Assembly (NCBI GenBank): GCA_019745155.1
Contig: JAIETM010000012.1
Span: forward strand, 124,001-188,000
Reading direction: 5' to 3'
Length of the DNA stretch: 64,000 nucleotides
Origin: Chitinophagaceae bacterium
GTDB taxonomy: Bacteria > Bacteroidota > Bacteroidia > Chitinophagales > Chitinophagaceae
Under the pieces are notes generated by a model. That model did no database searches, was not told the origin of the DNA, and saw nothing but the letters and a program-made list of their open reading frames with translations. The first letter of the stretch is position 1. Each line of letters begins with the position of its first letter. Shown in pieces: positions 26,182 through 35,949 of this stretch. The position numbers and the translations under genes are program-made.

Positions 26182-28653
26182 CTACTCAGCTACATAGATA
26201 CGCTTCACCCGTTGCCCAACACCGGTCAACACCTCATAAGCAATGGTATCCGACCATCGGGCAATTTGCTGTACCGGCAGATTCGGGCCAAAGACTTCCA
26301 CCTCCTGCCCTTCGGTAAGATTGGGAATATCCGTTACATCCAGCATGGTCATATCCATGCAGACATTGCCCACAACAGGCGCTTTATACCCATTCACCAG
26401 CATATAGGCTTTGCCATTACCCAATCGTCTGGAATAGCCATCTGCATAGCCAATGCGTACGGTAGCAATTAGGCTGTCGCGCTCCAGTTTACCAGCCCTG
26501 CCATAACCTACTGTTTCGGTTGCGGCCACTTTCCTTATCTGCGCAATGGTTGTTTTAAGCGTTGCAACTGTTTGAAGTCCGAGCGGATCTGATTCTTGAT
26601 CTACGCCATACAAACCAATACCCAAACGCACCATTTCATACTGCACTTGCGGATACTGTGCTATAGCAGCCGTATTGGCCAAATGTCTTAAGAATGGATA
26701 AGGCAACACCGAAGCTATTGTGGCTGCAGCTTGTTCAAATGCAGCAGCCTGCTGCAGTGTGAAATCTGCAAAGGCAGGATTTTCACTGGCAACCAAATGA
26801 CTAAACACAGTACGAACCACTATCTCCTGTTGCTTTGTTAGCAACTGCGCCAGCACATTAGCCTCCTCCACCTCAAAACCCAAACGGTTCATACCTGTAT
26901 TAAATTTGATATGCACCGGAAACTGTTGCACTGCCTGCGATTGCAGGTATTGTATAAATGCATTCAGTATAGAAAAACTATAGAGTTCAGGCTCCAGATT
27001 ATAATTCAATAAACTATCAAAATTGCCTGGCTCTGGATTCATGACCATGATGGGTAAACCGATACCGGCTTTACGCAGTTCCACACCCTCATCAGCATAT
27101 GCTACTGCGAGATAATGTACTTTATGAAATTCTAAGACACGAGCAATTTCAGCACCACCGCTGCCATAGCCAAATGCTTTGACCATGGCCATCAGCTTTA
27201 CATCCTTGCCAAGCTTGGATTGATACAATTTCAGGTTATGTGCTAAAGCTGACAAGTTAATCTCCATACTGGTCTGATGTAATTGCTGCTCTAACCAGTG
27301 ACTTACCCTTTCAAACTCAAACACACGGGCACCTTTCAACAAAATATATTGATCGCGCAATGGCATCTGCTGTAACTGCTTTAGCAGTTCTTCAGTAGAA
27401 GCACAATGCAAAACCGTTCCTAAAAAGTGTTGTTGTATCACCTGTTGGTGATGTAGCATTTCCGGACCAACTGCAATTAATGTTGTAAAACCCCGATGCT
27501 GCAGTTCGCTTGCAATACGCTGGTAACGCATTGCCTGATCCATTCCCGTTTGCAATACATCAGACACAATGGCCATCTTAGCAGCACTGCCCGCCTGTTG
27601 ATCTAAATAATCCAGCGCAACCGACAACCCATTCAGATCATAACTATAGCTATCGTTTAGTAGAAAGCAATTATTGATGGCTTTTCGTAATTGCATGCGC
27701 ATATCAACTGCTTGCAAGTGCAACATGCGTTCCTCAATATAGGCTTGCGGATAGCCCATTACCAAACAAACAGCCCAACAGGTAATCGCATTATCGATAG
27801 ACGCATGGTCGGAGAAAGGAATCGTAATTTGAACCGCTTCACCTAGATAAGTTGCAGCAAGTGTGGTCTTTCCTTTCTCTATTTGTTCAGCAGTAATCAA
27901 TAATTCTACAGATTGTTTTCTACTCCAGCGGAATACTTGTTGCATAGCACTTGCAGCTTGCACAGCAAAAGAAGCAGGCAATTGATCTACACCAACCACT
28001 ATCTTTCCAGCATGCTGAAACAGCAAAGCTTTCTCCTTTGCTTTAGCTGCATGATTCGCAAAGCCCTCATTATGCGCTTCACCGATATTGGTCAGCACGG
28101 CGATATCCGGTTGAATCATTTCTGATAAAGCCTGCATCTCACCTTGCTGAGAAATACCCGCTTCAAAAATACCCAGACTATGCTGCGCATTCATTTGCCA
28201 TAGACTAAGCGGCACGCCAATTTGCGAATTATAACTACGCGGACTTCTAACAATATTTTCTTTCTCTTGTAGCAATTGATACAGCCACTCCTTTACAATG
28301 GTTTTACCATTACTACCAGTAATACCAATAACAGGATAATGAAATTGCCGACGGTGATGTGTGGACAATTGTTGTAATGCTTGTTTTGCATTGGGCACGA
28401 TCAATCCTACAGCATTAGGAAAAGCCACCTGATCTATCGCTTCCTCTACCACAAAACAACGCACACCTTTCGCATAAAGCTCTGGAATAAAACTATACCC
28501 ATGTCTTCTGGGGCCAGATAAAGCGAAAAATAAGCTTGCCTGTGGAAACAATAATTTTCGGCTATCGGTCAGCAAATACTCAATAGTATGATTAACAGCA
28601 GGAACACCTGCACCAATCATACGGGCAATATCTTGCAACTGATATGAAGCCAT
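26182..28653 (-). CDS. murF-alr: Bifunctional MurF ligase / alanine racemase
   Basis: The product has 823 residues and is a fusion of two cell-wall enzymes. Residues 1 to about 455 are MurF, which adds D-Ala-D-Ala to UDP-MurNAc-tripeptide; the ATP-binding loop is GITGSNGKT at 110-118, followed by GIFEAGISQQGEM and LTNIGEAHNEGF. From about residue 463 comes alanine racemase, with the pyridoxal-phosphate lysine K492 in AMVKAFGYGSGG and the C-terminal RIGYADGYSR and VCMDMTMLDV blocks with the second-base region. It makes D-Ala and uses the dipeptide in the same protein. This fusion is well known in Bacteroidota. The ATG directly follows the terC stop (TAAATG). Confidence 0.95.
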   Translation of the reverse strand: MASYQLQDIARMIGAGVPAVNHTIEYLLTDSRKLLFPQASLFFALSGPRRHGYSFIPELYAKGVRCFVVEEAIDQVAFPNAVGLIVPNAKQALQQLSTHHRRQFHYPVIGITGSNGKTIVKEWLYQLLQEKENIVRSPRSYNSQIGVPLSLWQMNAQHSLGIFEAGISQQGEMQALSEMIQPDIAVLTNIGEAHNEGFANHAAKAKEKALLFQHAGKIVVGVDQLPASFAVQAASAMQQVFRWSRKQSVELLITAEQIEKGKTTLAATYLGEAVQITIPFSDHASIDNAITCWAVCLVMGYPQAYIEERMLHLQAVDMRMQLRKAINNCFLLNDSYSYDLNGLSVALDYLDQQAGSAAKMAIVSDVLQTGMDQAMRYQRIASELQHRGFTTLIAVGPEMLHHQQVIQQHFLGTVLHCASTEELLKQLQQMPLRDQYILLKGARVFEFERVSHWLEQQLHQTSMEINLSALAHNLKLYQSKLGKDVKLMAMVKAFGYGSGGAEIARVLEFHKVHYLAVAYADEGVELRKAGIGLPIMVMNPEPGNFDSLLNYNLEPELYSFSILNAFIQYLQSQAVQQFPVHIKFNTGMNRLGFEVEEANVLAQLLTKQQEIVVRTVFSHLVASENPAFADFTLQQAAAFEQAAATIASVLPYPFLRHLANTAAIAQYPQVQYEMVRLGIGLYGVDQESDPLGLQTVATLKTTIAQIRKVAATETVGYGRAGKLERDSLIATVRIGYADGYSRRLGNGKAYMLVNGYKAPVVGNVCMDMTMLDVTDIPNLTEGQEVEVFGPNLPVQQIARWSDTIAYEVLTGVGQRVKRIYVAE

Positions 28654-29625
28654 TTAGCTGATTTGAGAAGCATCACCCTGATCTTTGGGCAAACCTTTTT
28701 TCTGCATGAAGATAGAATAGAAAATAGAGCCGCTGATACAGATCACAATCATAGCAAGCGAAATACTTACTACTACAGTCTTACTCACCCATTCAGCAAT
28801 AAAATGCTCGCCCAACATTTTTACACCAATGAAGATTAATACGATGGCAATTCCTTGCTGTAGATAGTCAAATCTTGATACGGCACCACGCAGTAAAAAG
28901 AATAAGGAACGCAAGCCCAACACAGCAAAAATATTCGAGGTATAAATCACCATATTGTCTCTGGATATACCCATTACTGTTGGAATAGAATCCAATGCAA
29001 ATACCAGATCAATAGCGCCAAGCATCACCACAACAACAAACAAAGTAGTATACACTGGCTTCCCATTTTCACGTATGATATAACGACCACCACCATCATG
29101 CGGCACCAAAGGCAAGAAACGCTGCAGAAAACGATACACTTTACTCTCCTTGGGATCAAATGCTTCTTCCGTATTGGTCGTAAACATTTTGATACCTGTA
29201 TAAAGAAGGAAAGCGCCAAATACATACAATATCCATTCAAACTGCTTCACTAAAGCTACCCCTACTGTAATAAAGATTACCCTGAATACAATGGCCAACA
29301 ATACCCCAATCAATAATACACGCGAGAAGTTTTTCTCTTTCACACCAAAAGCGGTGAAGATGATGGTAAAGACAAAAATATTATCGATACTCAAGCTCTT
29401 CTCCATGAGATAAGCACTCAGATATTCTAATGCTAAAGTTTGACCATCCTGCACCCAAATGAATACACAATAAGCTAGACCAAGCGCTACCCAGAACAAA
29501 GCCTGCCATAAGGCCGACTTAATCGTGATCACTGTATTCTTCTTACTTAAAAGACCAAGATCAAACACCAGTGCAATGATCAATACTATACCAAAAACAA
29601 TATACTCCAGTTGATGTGTCATCAT
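28654..29625 (-). CDS. TerC family integral membrane protein
   Basis: The product has 323 residues with about nine membrane segments. It has the TerC hallmarks: an acidic residue in a membrane helix (EYLSAYLMEKSLSIDNIFV), FTAFGVKEKNFSRVLLIG, and VFALDSIPTVMGISRD followed by YTSNIFAVLGLRSLFFLL. TerC-like proteins are linked to tellurite resistance and, in several bacteria, to manganese export that loads secreted enzymes. The ion is not predictable here. It starts three bases after gldG and abuts murF-alr, so it is in the same transcription unit. Confidence 0.9.
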   Translation of the reverse strand: MMTHQLEYIVFGIVLIIALVFDLGLLSKKNTVITIKSALWQALFWVALGLAYCVFIWVQDGQTLALEYLSAYLMEKSLSIDNIFVFTIIFTAFGVKEKNFSRVLLIGVLLAIVFRVIFITVGVALVKQFEWILYVFGAFLLYTGIKMFTTNTEEAFDPKESKVYRFLQRFLPLVPHDGGGRYIIRENGKPVYTTLFVVVVMLGAIDLVFALDSIPTVMGISRDNMVIYTSNIFAVLGLRSLFFLLRGAVSRFDYLQQGIAIVLIFIGVKMLGEHFIAEWVSKTVVVSISLAMIVICISGSIFYSIFMQKKGLPKDQGDASQIS

Positions 29626-29628
29626 AAT

Positions 29629-31395
29629 TTACATTGAGGGCCCAGCAAAAGTCGACTTCCTGCGCCATTGTATAAAGAATCCCAACAAAATAATCAATAA
29701 AATGGGGATACCAATACCGATCAATTGCCAAAACCCACGATCACGCGCAACTTTCTCCTTATCCAGCAAACGCAAGACAAAATCCTTATTTCTGCTCTCA
29801 TACAAAGCGCGCTCACTTACCAAATAATCTACGCAGTTGAGCATGAACTCTCGGTTGGCAAAACGATAATTTTCTAAAGGAATCATACCCATCGGCATGG
29901 TACCTTGGGTTTGCGAAACCATATTGGTAACAATATCTCCATCTGCAATCACAATCTGCTTACCAGACTTGGCTGCTTGCGTGATAAATGGCTTACCTGT
30001 ATTTCGTTGTAAAGAATCTAAGGCTTCCTGACTTAGTCTATATGCGAAAGGTGATTGAAATTGACCCTCCAACAAAACTGCAACAGGGATATAGCTTTTT
30101 TGAAAGCTAGCGAAATCTTCATCTGTTCTAACACTATTCAAGCTCACCATTGCCGGTGTTTGTAATCTTCTGCTATTGGTATCTGTGGCCAATAGCACCG
30201 TCTTAGTAATACCCGGTGCTTTTACTGTATCAATAGAGGAAGGAAAAAGCGGCAATACCCTATCCAAATTTCTGGAAATGGGATTTGGTTGATGACCGGA
30301 TAGAAACGGATAATAAGGCCATGGAATTCTTTGCATACGCGGGCTGCCATCTGCATTCTGCCCAATCACCATCGGTATCTTAGAGCAGTTCAAGTCTTGC
30401 ACCAAATCACTGTTGATGCGAACACCATATTTAAACAAGAGATCGTCAATATTCAATCCTCTGTCGAAAGCCACAAAGTCGCGCTGACTTCTTAGCAAAC
30501 TATCCATCTCTGCATACAACTTATCAATCATCCAAATCACCTTACCACCATTCAGGATGTATTGATCCAGCTTCAATTTATCTTCATCAGTAAAAGGCTT
30601 GGATGGTTTCACCATCAGCAATGCATCAATCTGCGCTGGATCCGGATATGATTGCTTCAAATCAAAAATACCTAAGCGATATTCATTCTTTAAGGTATTC
30701 ACCAAATCAGTCACACGCGGATAATCCGGTTGTCCATTACCAATAACATAAGCCACAACAGGTACTTTCGTTCTGGTAAGCTTATCTATAGCATTCGCAA
30801 ACTTGTATTCTAGTAAAGCTTCAGCTGCATTTCTGGTTGCTTCCACATCTTCTTGCGGCACATCATTGATCACATTAAACTGGCGAAAGATTTTTCTACT
30901 GCTTCTCAAATCAATGGCAATAGGCATTTTATTACCATATTGTACCAATGCACTTGGAATAATCAATCTGGAAGTGGCTGCATCCTTGTTCGTTGATACC
31001 TCTTCAGCATTTTCAAATACCACACCGATTCGTGCCAAACTATCATACAAAGCAAGTCGCGCAGTATCATCCAAGGATTCACCGGGTTTTTCAAATTTTA
31101 CATTGATCATCCCACCGGAAAGCTGCTTGAAATTGTTCAGTAACTCTTCTGTTGAGGCACTGAGCTTACGATAATCAGCAGGTAAATCACCATCCAGAAA
31201 TACGGTGATATCAATACTACCATCCGACAAAGTATCAAGATCATTAAGCAATTGTACTGTTGAATTACTGAGCGTGTAGCGCTTTTCAGCTGTTAAATCA
31301 TAACGCAGATAAAGTTTAGAAAGCAGATAGCTTGCAATCACCAAAACAATCAGGCCAATCAGCCAACGCATGTATTGTTGTCTTTTCCGTACCAT
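29629..31395 (-). CDS. gldG: Gliding-motility ABC transporter auxiliary protein GldG
   Basis: The product has 588 residues. It has an N-terminal membrane segment (MRWLIGLIVLVIASYLLSKL) followed by LRYDLTAEKRYTLS, the typical start of GldG. A large periplasmic ABC_transp_aux-type domain follows, with KLDQYILNGGKVIWMIDKL and a late IVIADGDIVTN. A C-terminal membrane segment (LIGIGIPILLIILLGFFIQW) and a short positive tail end it. With GldF and the ATPase GldA it forms an ABC transporter needed for gliding in Flavobacterium; what it moves is unknown. Its ATG shares one base with the gldF stop (TAATG). gldA is not in the window. Confidence 0.92.
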   Translation of the reverse strand: MVRKRQQYMRWLIGLIVLVIASYLLSKLYLRYDLTAEKRYTLSNSTVQLLNDLDTLSDGSIDITVFLDGDLPADYRKLSASTEELLNNFKQLSGGMINVKFEKPGESLDDTARLALYDSLARIGVVFENAEEVSTNKDAATSRLIIPSALVQYGNKMPIAIDLRSSRKIFRQFNVINDVPQEDVEATRNAAEALLEYKFANAIDKLTRTKVPVVAYVIGNGQPDYPRVTDLVNTLKNEYRLGIFDLKQSYPDPAQIDALLMVKPSKPFTDEDKLKLDQYILNGGKVIWMIDKLYAEMDSLLRSQRDFVAFDRGLNIDDLLFKYGVRINSDLVQDLNCSKIPMVIGQNADGSPRMQRIPWPYYPFLSGHQPNPISRNLDRVLPLFPSSIDTVKAPGITKTVLLATDTNSRRLQTPAMVSLNSVRTDEDFASFQKSYIPVAVLLEGQFQSPFAYRLSQEALDSLQRNTGKPFITQAAKSGKQIVIADGDIVTNMVSQTQGTMPMGMIPLENYRFANREFMLNCVDYLVSERALYESRNKDFVLRLLDKEKVARDRGFWQLIGIGIPILLIILLGFFIQWRRKSTFAGPSM

Positions 31396-32117
31396 TACCG
31401 TTGATGCATGTTTTGTTGAGTGAAATACATGAACAGACTAACCAATACAATGAAATACAATAAGTCGCGGACATCAATTACGCCACGACTGATGCTTCTG
31501 TAATGGAAATTGATACCAATCATTTCGATATAGTAATCCAATCCACCGGCAAATACAGGCAGCTTGCTCAAAGCTTCAAAGCCATTGTATAAAAGAAAAG
31601 CGGCGAATGCGCCAATGATGAATGCCACAACAGTATTGTTAGTAGCACTACTGGCCAAAACACCAATCGCTGTAAAAACTGCACCTAGTAAAAAAAGCCC
31701 AATATAGCTGCCAATGGTTGCACCAATATCAATTCCGCCAGTCACACTTAAACTTTGAATAGCAAACGCATACACAATGGTTGGCAAGAGTGCAATGCAA
31801 ACAATCAACCAAGCGCCTAAGAATTTACCCCAAACAATTTGTCGGTTAGTAAGGGGCAGGGTTTTAAGCAATTCAAATGTGCCTGATTTGTATTCATCTG
31901 CCATGCTGCGCATGGTGACTACCGGAACTAGAAATAATAAAATAAGTGGACAACGATCAAAGAATGGTGTTAGTGAAGCATAGCCAAAATCCAGCATATT
32001 GGTGTCTGGAAAAACAAATAAGAATAGCCCATTCAGCAATAAGAAAACCACTACAGCGAGGTAGCCAGTAAGGCCGCTGAAAAATTGGCTCAATTCTTTT
32101 TTGCAGATCATCCACAT
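31395..32117 (-). CDS. gldF: Gliding-motility ABC transporter permease GldF
   Basis: The product has 240 residues and six hydrophobic segments of the ABC-2 permease type. Family features are the opening ICKKELSQFFSGLTGYLAV, the PVVTMRSMADEYKSGTFELL stretch with TLPLTNRQIVWGKFLG, and a last segment followed by YRSISRGVIDVRDLLYF. It is the membrane channel subunit that pairs with GldG. An ATG two codons downstream is another possible start. It heads the gldF-gldG-terC-murF/alr run. Confidence 0.92.
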   Translation of the reverse strand: MWMICKKELSQFFSGLTGYLAVVVFLLLNGLFLFVFPDTNMLDFGYASLTPFFDRCPLILLFLVPVVTMRSMADEYKSGTFELLKTLPLTNRQIVWGKFLGAWLIVCIALLPTIVYAFAIQSLSVTGGIDIGATIGSYIGLFLLGAVFTAIGVLASSATNNTVVAFIIGAFAAFLLYNGFEALSKLPVFAGGLDYYIEMIGINFHYRSISRGVIDVRDLLYFIVLVSLFMYFTQQNMHQR

Positions 32118-32190
32118 GCGGTCAAAACTAGTGGATATTATGCAATACCCTAAGGATTAGCGCAATTTTAGAAACGCTTTATGCTTTTCA

Positions 32191-32219
32191 ACAAAAAGGG
32201 ATCGGTTACCCGATCCCTT
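32191..32219 (-). terminator. Rho-independent terminator of the isc operon
   Basis: On the minus strand AAGGGATCGG and CCGATCCCTT form a perfect 10-bp stem around GTAA, followed by TTTTTGTTG. It lies about 27 bases after the iscA stop. Confidence 0.85.
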
Positions 32220-32246
32220 CAGTCTTCTTTTGCAATTTTACTATGT

Positions 32247-32603
32247 CTAAACAGCGAAACTTTCACCACATCCGCAGCTACGGCTCGCATTGGGGTTATT
32301 GAAATAAAAACCTTTTCCGTTCAGACCATCAGAAAAATCAAGTTCTGTATTCACGAGGTATAAAAAACTCTTGAGGTCAGTTACCACTTTTACGCCATTG
32401 TCTTCAAACACCTGATCCATGGGCTTTTGCTCATTATCAAAATCGAGTTTATAACTCAACCCTGAACAGCCGCCACCCACCACACTTACGCGCAGGAAGT
32501 AACTAGTATCATTAGCGATACCTGCGTCTTCCATCAGCTGGGCCACTTTTTTCTTGGCCTTATCGCTTACATAAATGGCGTTATCTGTTGCAACAGTACT
32601 CAT
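32247..32603 (-). CDS. iscA: Iron-sulfur cluster assembly protein, IscA/HesB type
   Basis: The product has 118 residues, an A-type carrier that passes Fe-S clusters to target enzymes. The three conserved cysteines are in VGGGCSGLSY and RSCGCGESF. The N-terminal YVSDKAKKKVAQLM is typical. SufA or ErpA would look much the same; I use iscA because iscU and iscS lie directly upstream. Its ATG overlaps the iscU stop by one base (TAATG), so translation is probably coupled. Confidence 0.9.
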   Translation of the reverse strand: MSTVATDNAIYVSDKAKKKVAQLMEDAGIANDTSYFLRVSVVGGGCSGLSYKLDFDNEQKPMDQVFEDNGVKVVTDLKSFLYLVNTELDFSDGLNGKGFYFNNPNASRSCGCGESFAV

Positions 32604-33022
32604 TAGTGTACACCTTTTTCTTCAAATACCAGTTCTTCCAAACCATTCTTCTTTCTGTAATCGTTAATCGCTGCTTTGATCGCATCTTCAGCCAGTACAG
32701 AGCAGTGAATTTTTACAGGAGGCAGGTTCAGCTCTTCAACGATATCCATGTTGTCGATTGCCAAAGCCTGATCAACAGTTTTACCTTTCAGCCACTCAGT
32801 TGCAAGTGAAGAAGAAGCAATAGCAGAGCCGCAACCGAAGGTTTTGAACTTTGCATCAGTGATGACACCGTTGGATTCGTCAACCTCAATCTGCAGACGC
32901 ATTACGTCGCCGCACTCAGGTGCACCTACCAGGCCGGTACCAACATTTTTCTTACCCTTATCCAGCGTACCCACGTTCTTGGGGTTCTGATAATGATCGA
33001 TTACTTTTTCTGAATATGCCAT
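32603..33022 (-). CDS. iscU: Iron-sulfur cluster scaffold protein IscU
   Basis: The product has 139 residues. IscU is the scaffold on which IscS-derived sulfur and iron build a [2Fe-2S] cluster. The conserved ligands are all present: Cys and Asp in APECGDVM, Cys in FGCGSAIASSS, and His-Cys in IHCSVLAEDA. The LPPVK motif, normally recognised by HscA, is present as NLPPVKIHC, although no hscA or hscB is in this operon. It is the middle gene of iscS-iscU-iscA. Confidence 0.95.
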   Translation of the reverse strand: MAYSEKVIDHYQNPKNVGTLDKGKKNVGTGLVGAPECGDVMRLQIEVDESNGVITDAKFKTFGCGSAIASSSLATEWLKGKTVDQALAIDNMDIVEELNLPPVKIHCSVLAEDAIKAAINDYRKKNGLEELVFEEKGVH

Positions 33023-33067
33023 TGTGTATCAGTTTTGTGGTTATAAGTCTAAATTAATGGAATTGAA

Positions 33068-34285
33068 TTAATGGTGCGCCCATTCAATGGTGTTCAAATC
33101 GATACCCTCTTTGTACATCTCCCAAAGTGGGCTCATTTCACGCAGCTTCAATACAGTCTTAGATACATGCTCGATCGTATAATCAATCTGCTCTTCTGTA
33201 GTGAATCTACCCAAACCGAAACGAAGTGAGCTGTGCGCAAGATCATCCCCCAAACCCAAAGCCTTCAGTACGTAAGAAGGTTCCAGAGATGCAGAAGTAC
33301 AAGCAGAACCTGAACTTACTGCGATGTTCTTATTAAAGCCCATCATCAAACCTTCACCTTCTACATATTTGAAAGAGATATTGCTTACGTGTGGCAAACG
33401 GTGCTCAGGTGTTCCGTTTACATATGCTTCTTCGAGTTGCATTAAAGCATTCTCCAGCTTATCGCGTAATTTGCTCAAACGCTCTGCATCCTGTGCCATT
33501 TCATTCATAGCCAATTCAGCAGCTTTACCAAAACCTACGATACCGGGTACATTCAAAGTACCGCTACGCATACCACGCTCATGACCGCCGCCATCTAATT
33601 GAGCAGTAACTTTTACACGTGGGTTCTTACGACGCACATATAAGGCACCAATACCTTTTGGACCGTACATCTTGTGTGCAGTAAAAGCCATCAGGTCGAT
33701 ACCATCTTTGTTTACATCCACAGGTATTTTACCTACAGCCTGTACCGCATCGCTGAAGAACAGTACGCCATGCTTTTTAGCAATAGCGCTGATTTCTTTT
33801 ACCGGCTGAATCACACCAATCTCATTGTTGGCATACATGATAGCAATCAGGATGGTTGTTGGCTTGATAGCTGCTTCCAGTTCAGCCAAGTCAATGCGAC
33901 CATCTTCCTTCACATCCAGGTAGGTAACTTCGCCACCTGCTTTCTCGATATGCTTACAGGTATCTAACACGGCTTTGTGCTCGGTATTCGCTGTGATGAT
34001 ATGATTACCCTTGCTGGCATACATATCAAACACACCTTTAATAGCGAGGTTATCGCTCTCAGTTGCACCTGAAGTAAAAATGATTTCCTTAGGATCAGCG
34101 CCTATCAACTTGGCAACCTGCTCGCGGGCATAATCCACTGCTTCTTCAGCAGCCCAGCCAAACGGGTGGTTACGGCTGGCAGCATTACCAAAATTCTCTA
34201 CGAAATAGGGCAACATGGCCTCCAGCACGCGGGGATCCATGGGTGTTGTGGCGTTATTGTCCAGATAAATAGGCAGCTTAAGCAT
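33068..34285 (-). CDS. iscS: Cysteine desulfurase IscS
   Basis: The product has 405 residues. IscS removes sulfur from cysteine through a persulfide and passes it to IscU. The pyridoxal-phosphate lysine is in [15 protein letters not shown], the early motif is [24 protein letters not shown] contacts the cofactor, and the catalytic-loop cysteine is in [14 protein letters not shown]. The SSGSACTS loop is of the IscS/NifS type and not the SufS type. The gene is first in a short isc operon without iscR, hscA, hscB or fdx. A TATTTTTG element lies 32 bases before its ATG. Confidence 0.95.
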   Translation of the reverse strand: MLKLPIYLDNNATTPMDPRVLEAMLPYFVENFGNAASRNHPFGWAAEEAVDYAREQVAKLIGADPKEIIFTSGATESDNLAIKGVFDMYASKGNHIITANTEHKAVLDTCKHIEKAGGEVTYLDVKEDGRIDLAELEAAIKPTTILIAIMYANNEIGVIQPVKEISAIAKKHGVLFFSDAVQAVGKIPVDVNKDGIDLMAFTAHKMYGPKGIGALYVRRKNPRVKVTAQLDGGGHERGMRSGTLNVPGIVGFGKAAELAMNEMAQDAERLSKLRDKLENALMQLEEAYVNGTPEHRLPHVSNISFKYVEGEGLMMGFNKNIAVSSGSACTSASLEPSYVLKALGLGDDLAHSSLRFGLGRFTTEEQIDYTIEHVSKTVLKLREMSPLWEMYKEGIDLNTIEWAHH

Positions 34286-34316
34286 ACTTGTTTAATTTTT
34301 AATCTCTTGAAGAACA

Positions 34317-34324
34317 CAAAAATA
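34317..34324 (-). promoter_or_regulatory. Probable -7 promoter element of iscS
   Basis: The minus strand reads TATTTTTG, a perfect TAnnTTTG match, 31 bases before the iscS ATG. No clear -33 TTG at the right distance. Confidence 0.45.
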
Positions 34325-34339
34325 GTTGAATAGGTTCTC

Positions 34340-34347
34340 TAATTTTG
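34340..34347 (+). promoter_or_regulatory. Probable -7 promoter element of the epimerase gene
   Basis: TAATTTTG matches TAnnTTTG. It lies only 15 bases from the divergent iscS element, so the two promoters would share the same DNA upstream. Confidence 0.42.
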
Positions 34348-34404
34348 AGGAGAAAGTCCCGCCAAACCTGATTTTCCTCTTTTCGTAAGCAAAAAAATTA
34401 TTAT

Positions 34405-34806
34405 ATGAACAAGATTGAACACATTGGTATCGCCGTAAAAAGTTTCGCGACTGCCATTCCACTTTTTGAACAACTACTGAATACCACTTGCTATAAACAA
34501 GAATCCGTTGATTCTGAACATGTTAATACCGCTTTTTTCCAACAAGGCCCCAATAAGATTGAATTATTGGAGAGTACCACGCCCGATGGGGTGATTGCCA
34601 AGTATATTGAGAAGAAAGGCGAAGGTATTCACCACATTGCCTTCGATGTGGACGATATTCATGCGGAAATGGAGCGACTCAAAGCAGCAGGCTTTCAGCT
34701 GCTGAATGAAACACCTAAGAAGGGTGCCGATAATAAACTGGTTTGCTTCTTGCATCCCAAAGGAACCAATGGGGTATTGATTGAACTCTGTCAGGAGATT
34801 CGCTAA
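34405..34806 (+). CDS. mce: Methylmalonyl-CoA epimerase
   Basis: The product has 133 residues, a vicinal-oxygen-chelate fold metalloenzyme that interconverts the two epimers of methylmalonyl-CoA. The metal ligands fit the family: His in EHIGIAVKS, His in GIHHIAFDVDD, and Glu in GVLIELCQE, with the FFQQGPNKIELLE strand in between. It is needed for propionyl-CoA use or production and fits with the B12-binding mutase subunit at 16984. It is followed after 9 bases by the lipoprotein gene. Confidence 0.93.
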   Translation: MNKIEHIGIAVKSFATAIPLFEQLLNTTCYKQESVDSEHVNTAFFQQGPNKIELLESTTPDGVIAKYIEKKGEGIHHIAFDVDDIHAEMERLKAAGFQLLNETPKKGADNKLVCFLHPKGTNGVLIELCQEIR

Positions 34807-34815
34807 TTTCAACTT

Positions 34816-35946
34816 ATGCAAAAGTTCCTCTTTCTGATTGCAGCAACTGCAATGCTTAGTTGCCAGCAAAACAAGTCAACAGACAATACAGCGTTGAAAC
34901 CTCCAACAGATAGTTTGGATTATGTGCAATTACCTGAAGGTTTCCACATCAGTGTGTTTGCAGAAGTACCTGATGCGAGAAGTATGTGTTGGGGCGAAAA
35001 AGGCACTTTATTCGTAGGCAACAGAAAAGAAGACAAGGTCTATGCGCTGCGCGATGAGGATGGCGACGGCTTTGCGGAAAAGCGTTATGTGATTGCTGAA
35101 AAGCTGAACACACCAAATGGTGTGGCATTTCGAAAAGGGAGTTTATATGTTGCAGAGATCAACCGCATTCTACGTTTCGATGATATTGAAAACAAACTGA
35201 ACAATCCGCCAAAACACGTGGTGTTGTTTGATTTGTTTCCGGATAAAACCTGGCATGGCTGGAAATTCATTGCCTTTGGCCCCGATGATAAACTCTATGT
35301 ACCTGTTGGTGCACCCTGCAATGTCTGTGATGAAAAGGATTCCATTTTTGCCTCCATTACTCGCTTAAATCCCGATGGTAGTGAAGGCGAATTGTACGCA
35401 CGCGGCGTGCGCAACTCTGTTGGTTTTACTTGGCATCCTCTAACCAAGGAAATGTGGTTTACCGATAATGGCCGAGATATGTTGGGTGATGATATCCCTT
35501 ACTGCGAATTAAACCATGCGCCTGCAAAAGGAATGCACTTTGGATTTCCTTATATCCACCAAGGTGATATTCCTGATCCTGAATTTGGCAAAGGAAAAAA
35601 AGCCGCTGACTTCACCGCGCCAGCATGGAAAATTGGTCCGCACGTAGCACCACTGGGACTTCGCTTTTACACAGGCAAACAGTTCCCGGATAGTTTCCGA
35701 AATAAACTCTTTATTGCTGAACATGGCAGCTGGAACAGAAGCAAGCCAATTGGTTATCGCGTAGGTATAGCCACATTCGATAGTACTGCTCAAAAAGTAG
35801 TCCGCTACGAATATTTTGCTCAAGGCTGGTTGGATAGAAAAGGCAATGTAAAGGGAAGACCCGTAGATATTGAAATCGCGCCTGATGGTGCATTATTGGT
35901 GAGTGATGATTATGCGGGTAAAATTTACCGCATCACTTACAAGTAA
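34816..35946 (+). CDS. PQQ-dependent sugar dehydrogenase-like (sorbosone dehydrogenase) lipoprotein
   Basis: The product has 376 residues. It starts with a lipoprotein signal (FLFLIAATAMLSCQQN). The rest is a six-bladed propeller like soluble glucose/sorbosone dehydrogenases, with LRDEDGDGFAEKR, TPNGVAFRKGSLYVAE, GVRNSVGFTWHPLT, WFTDNGRD and IAEHGSWNRS. A PVGAPCNVC stretch is seen in the L-sorbosone dehydrogenase subgroup. True PQQ binding and the substrate cannot be shown from sequence. It is probably co-transcribed with mce, though there is no evident pathway link. Its stop lies three bases from the rnc stop. Confidence 0.82.
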   Translation: MQKFLFLIAATAMLSCQQNKSTDNTALKPPTDSLDYVQLPEGFHISVFAEVPDARSMCWGEKGTLFVGNRKEDKVYALRDEDGDGFAEKRYVIAEKLNTPNGVAFRKGSLYVAEINRILRFDDIENKLNNPPKHVVLFDLFPDKTWHGWKFIAFGPDDKLYVPVGAPCNVCDEKDSIFASITRLNPDGSEGELYARGVRNSVGFTWHPLTKEMWFTDNGRDMLGDDIPYCELNHAPAKGMHFGFPYIHQGDIPDPEFGKGKKAADFTAPAWKIGPHVAPLGLRFYTGKQFPDSFRNKLFIAEHGSWNRSKPIGYRVGIATFDSTAQKVVRYEYFAQGWLDRKGNVKGRPVDIEIAPDGALLVSDDYAGKIYRITYK

Positions 35947-35949
35947 TCA

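Noticed and set aside
34564-34869. Minus-strand open frame of 101 residues
   Set aside because: It is antisense to the methylmalonyl-CoA epimerase gene, which has a clear family match.
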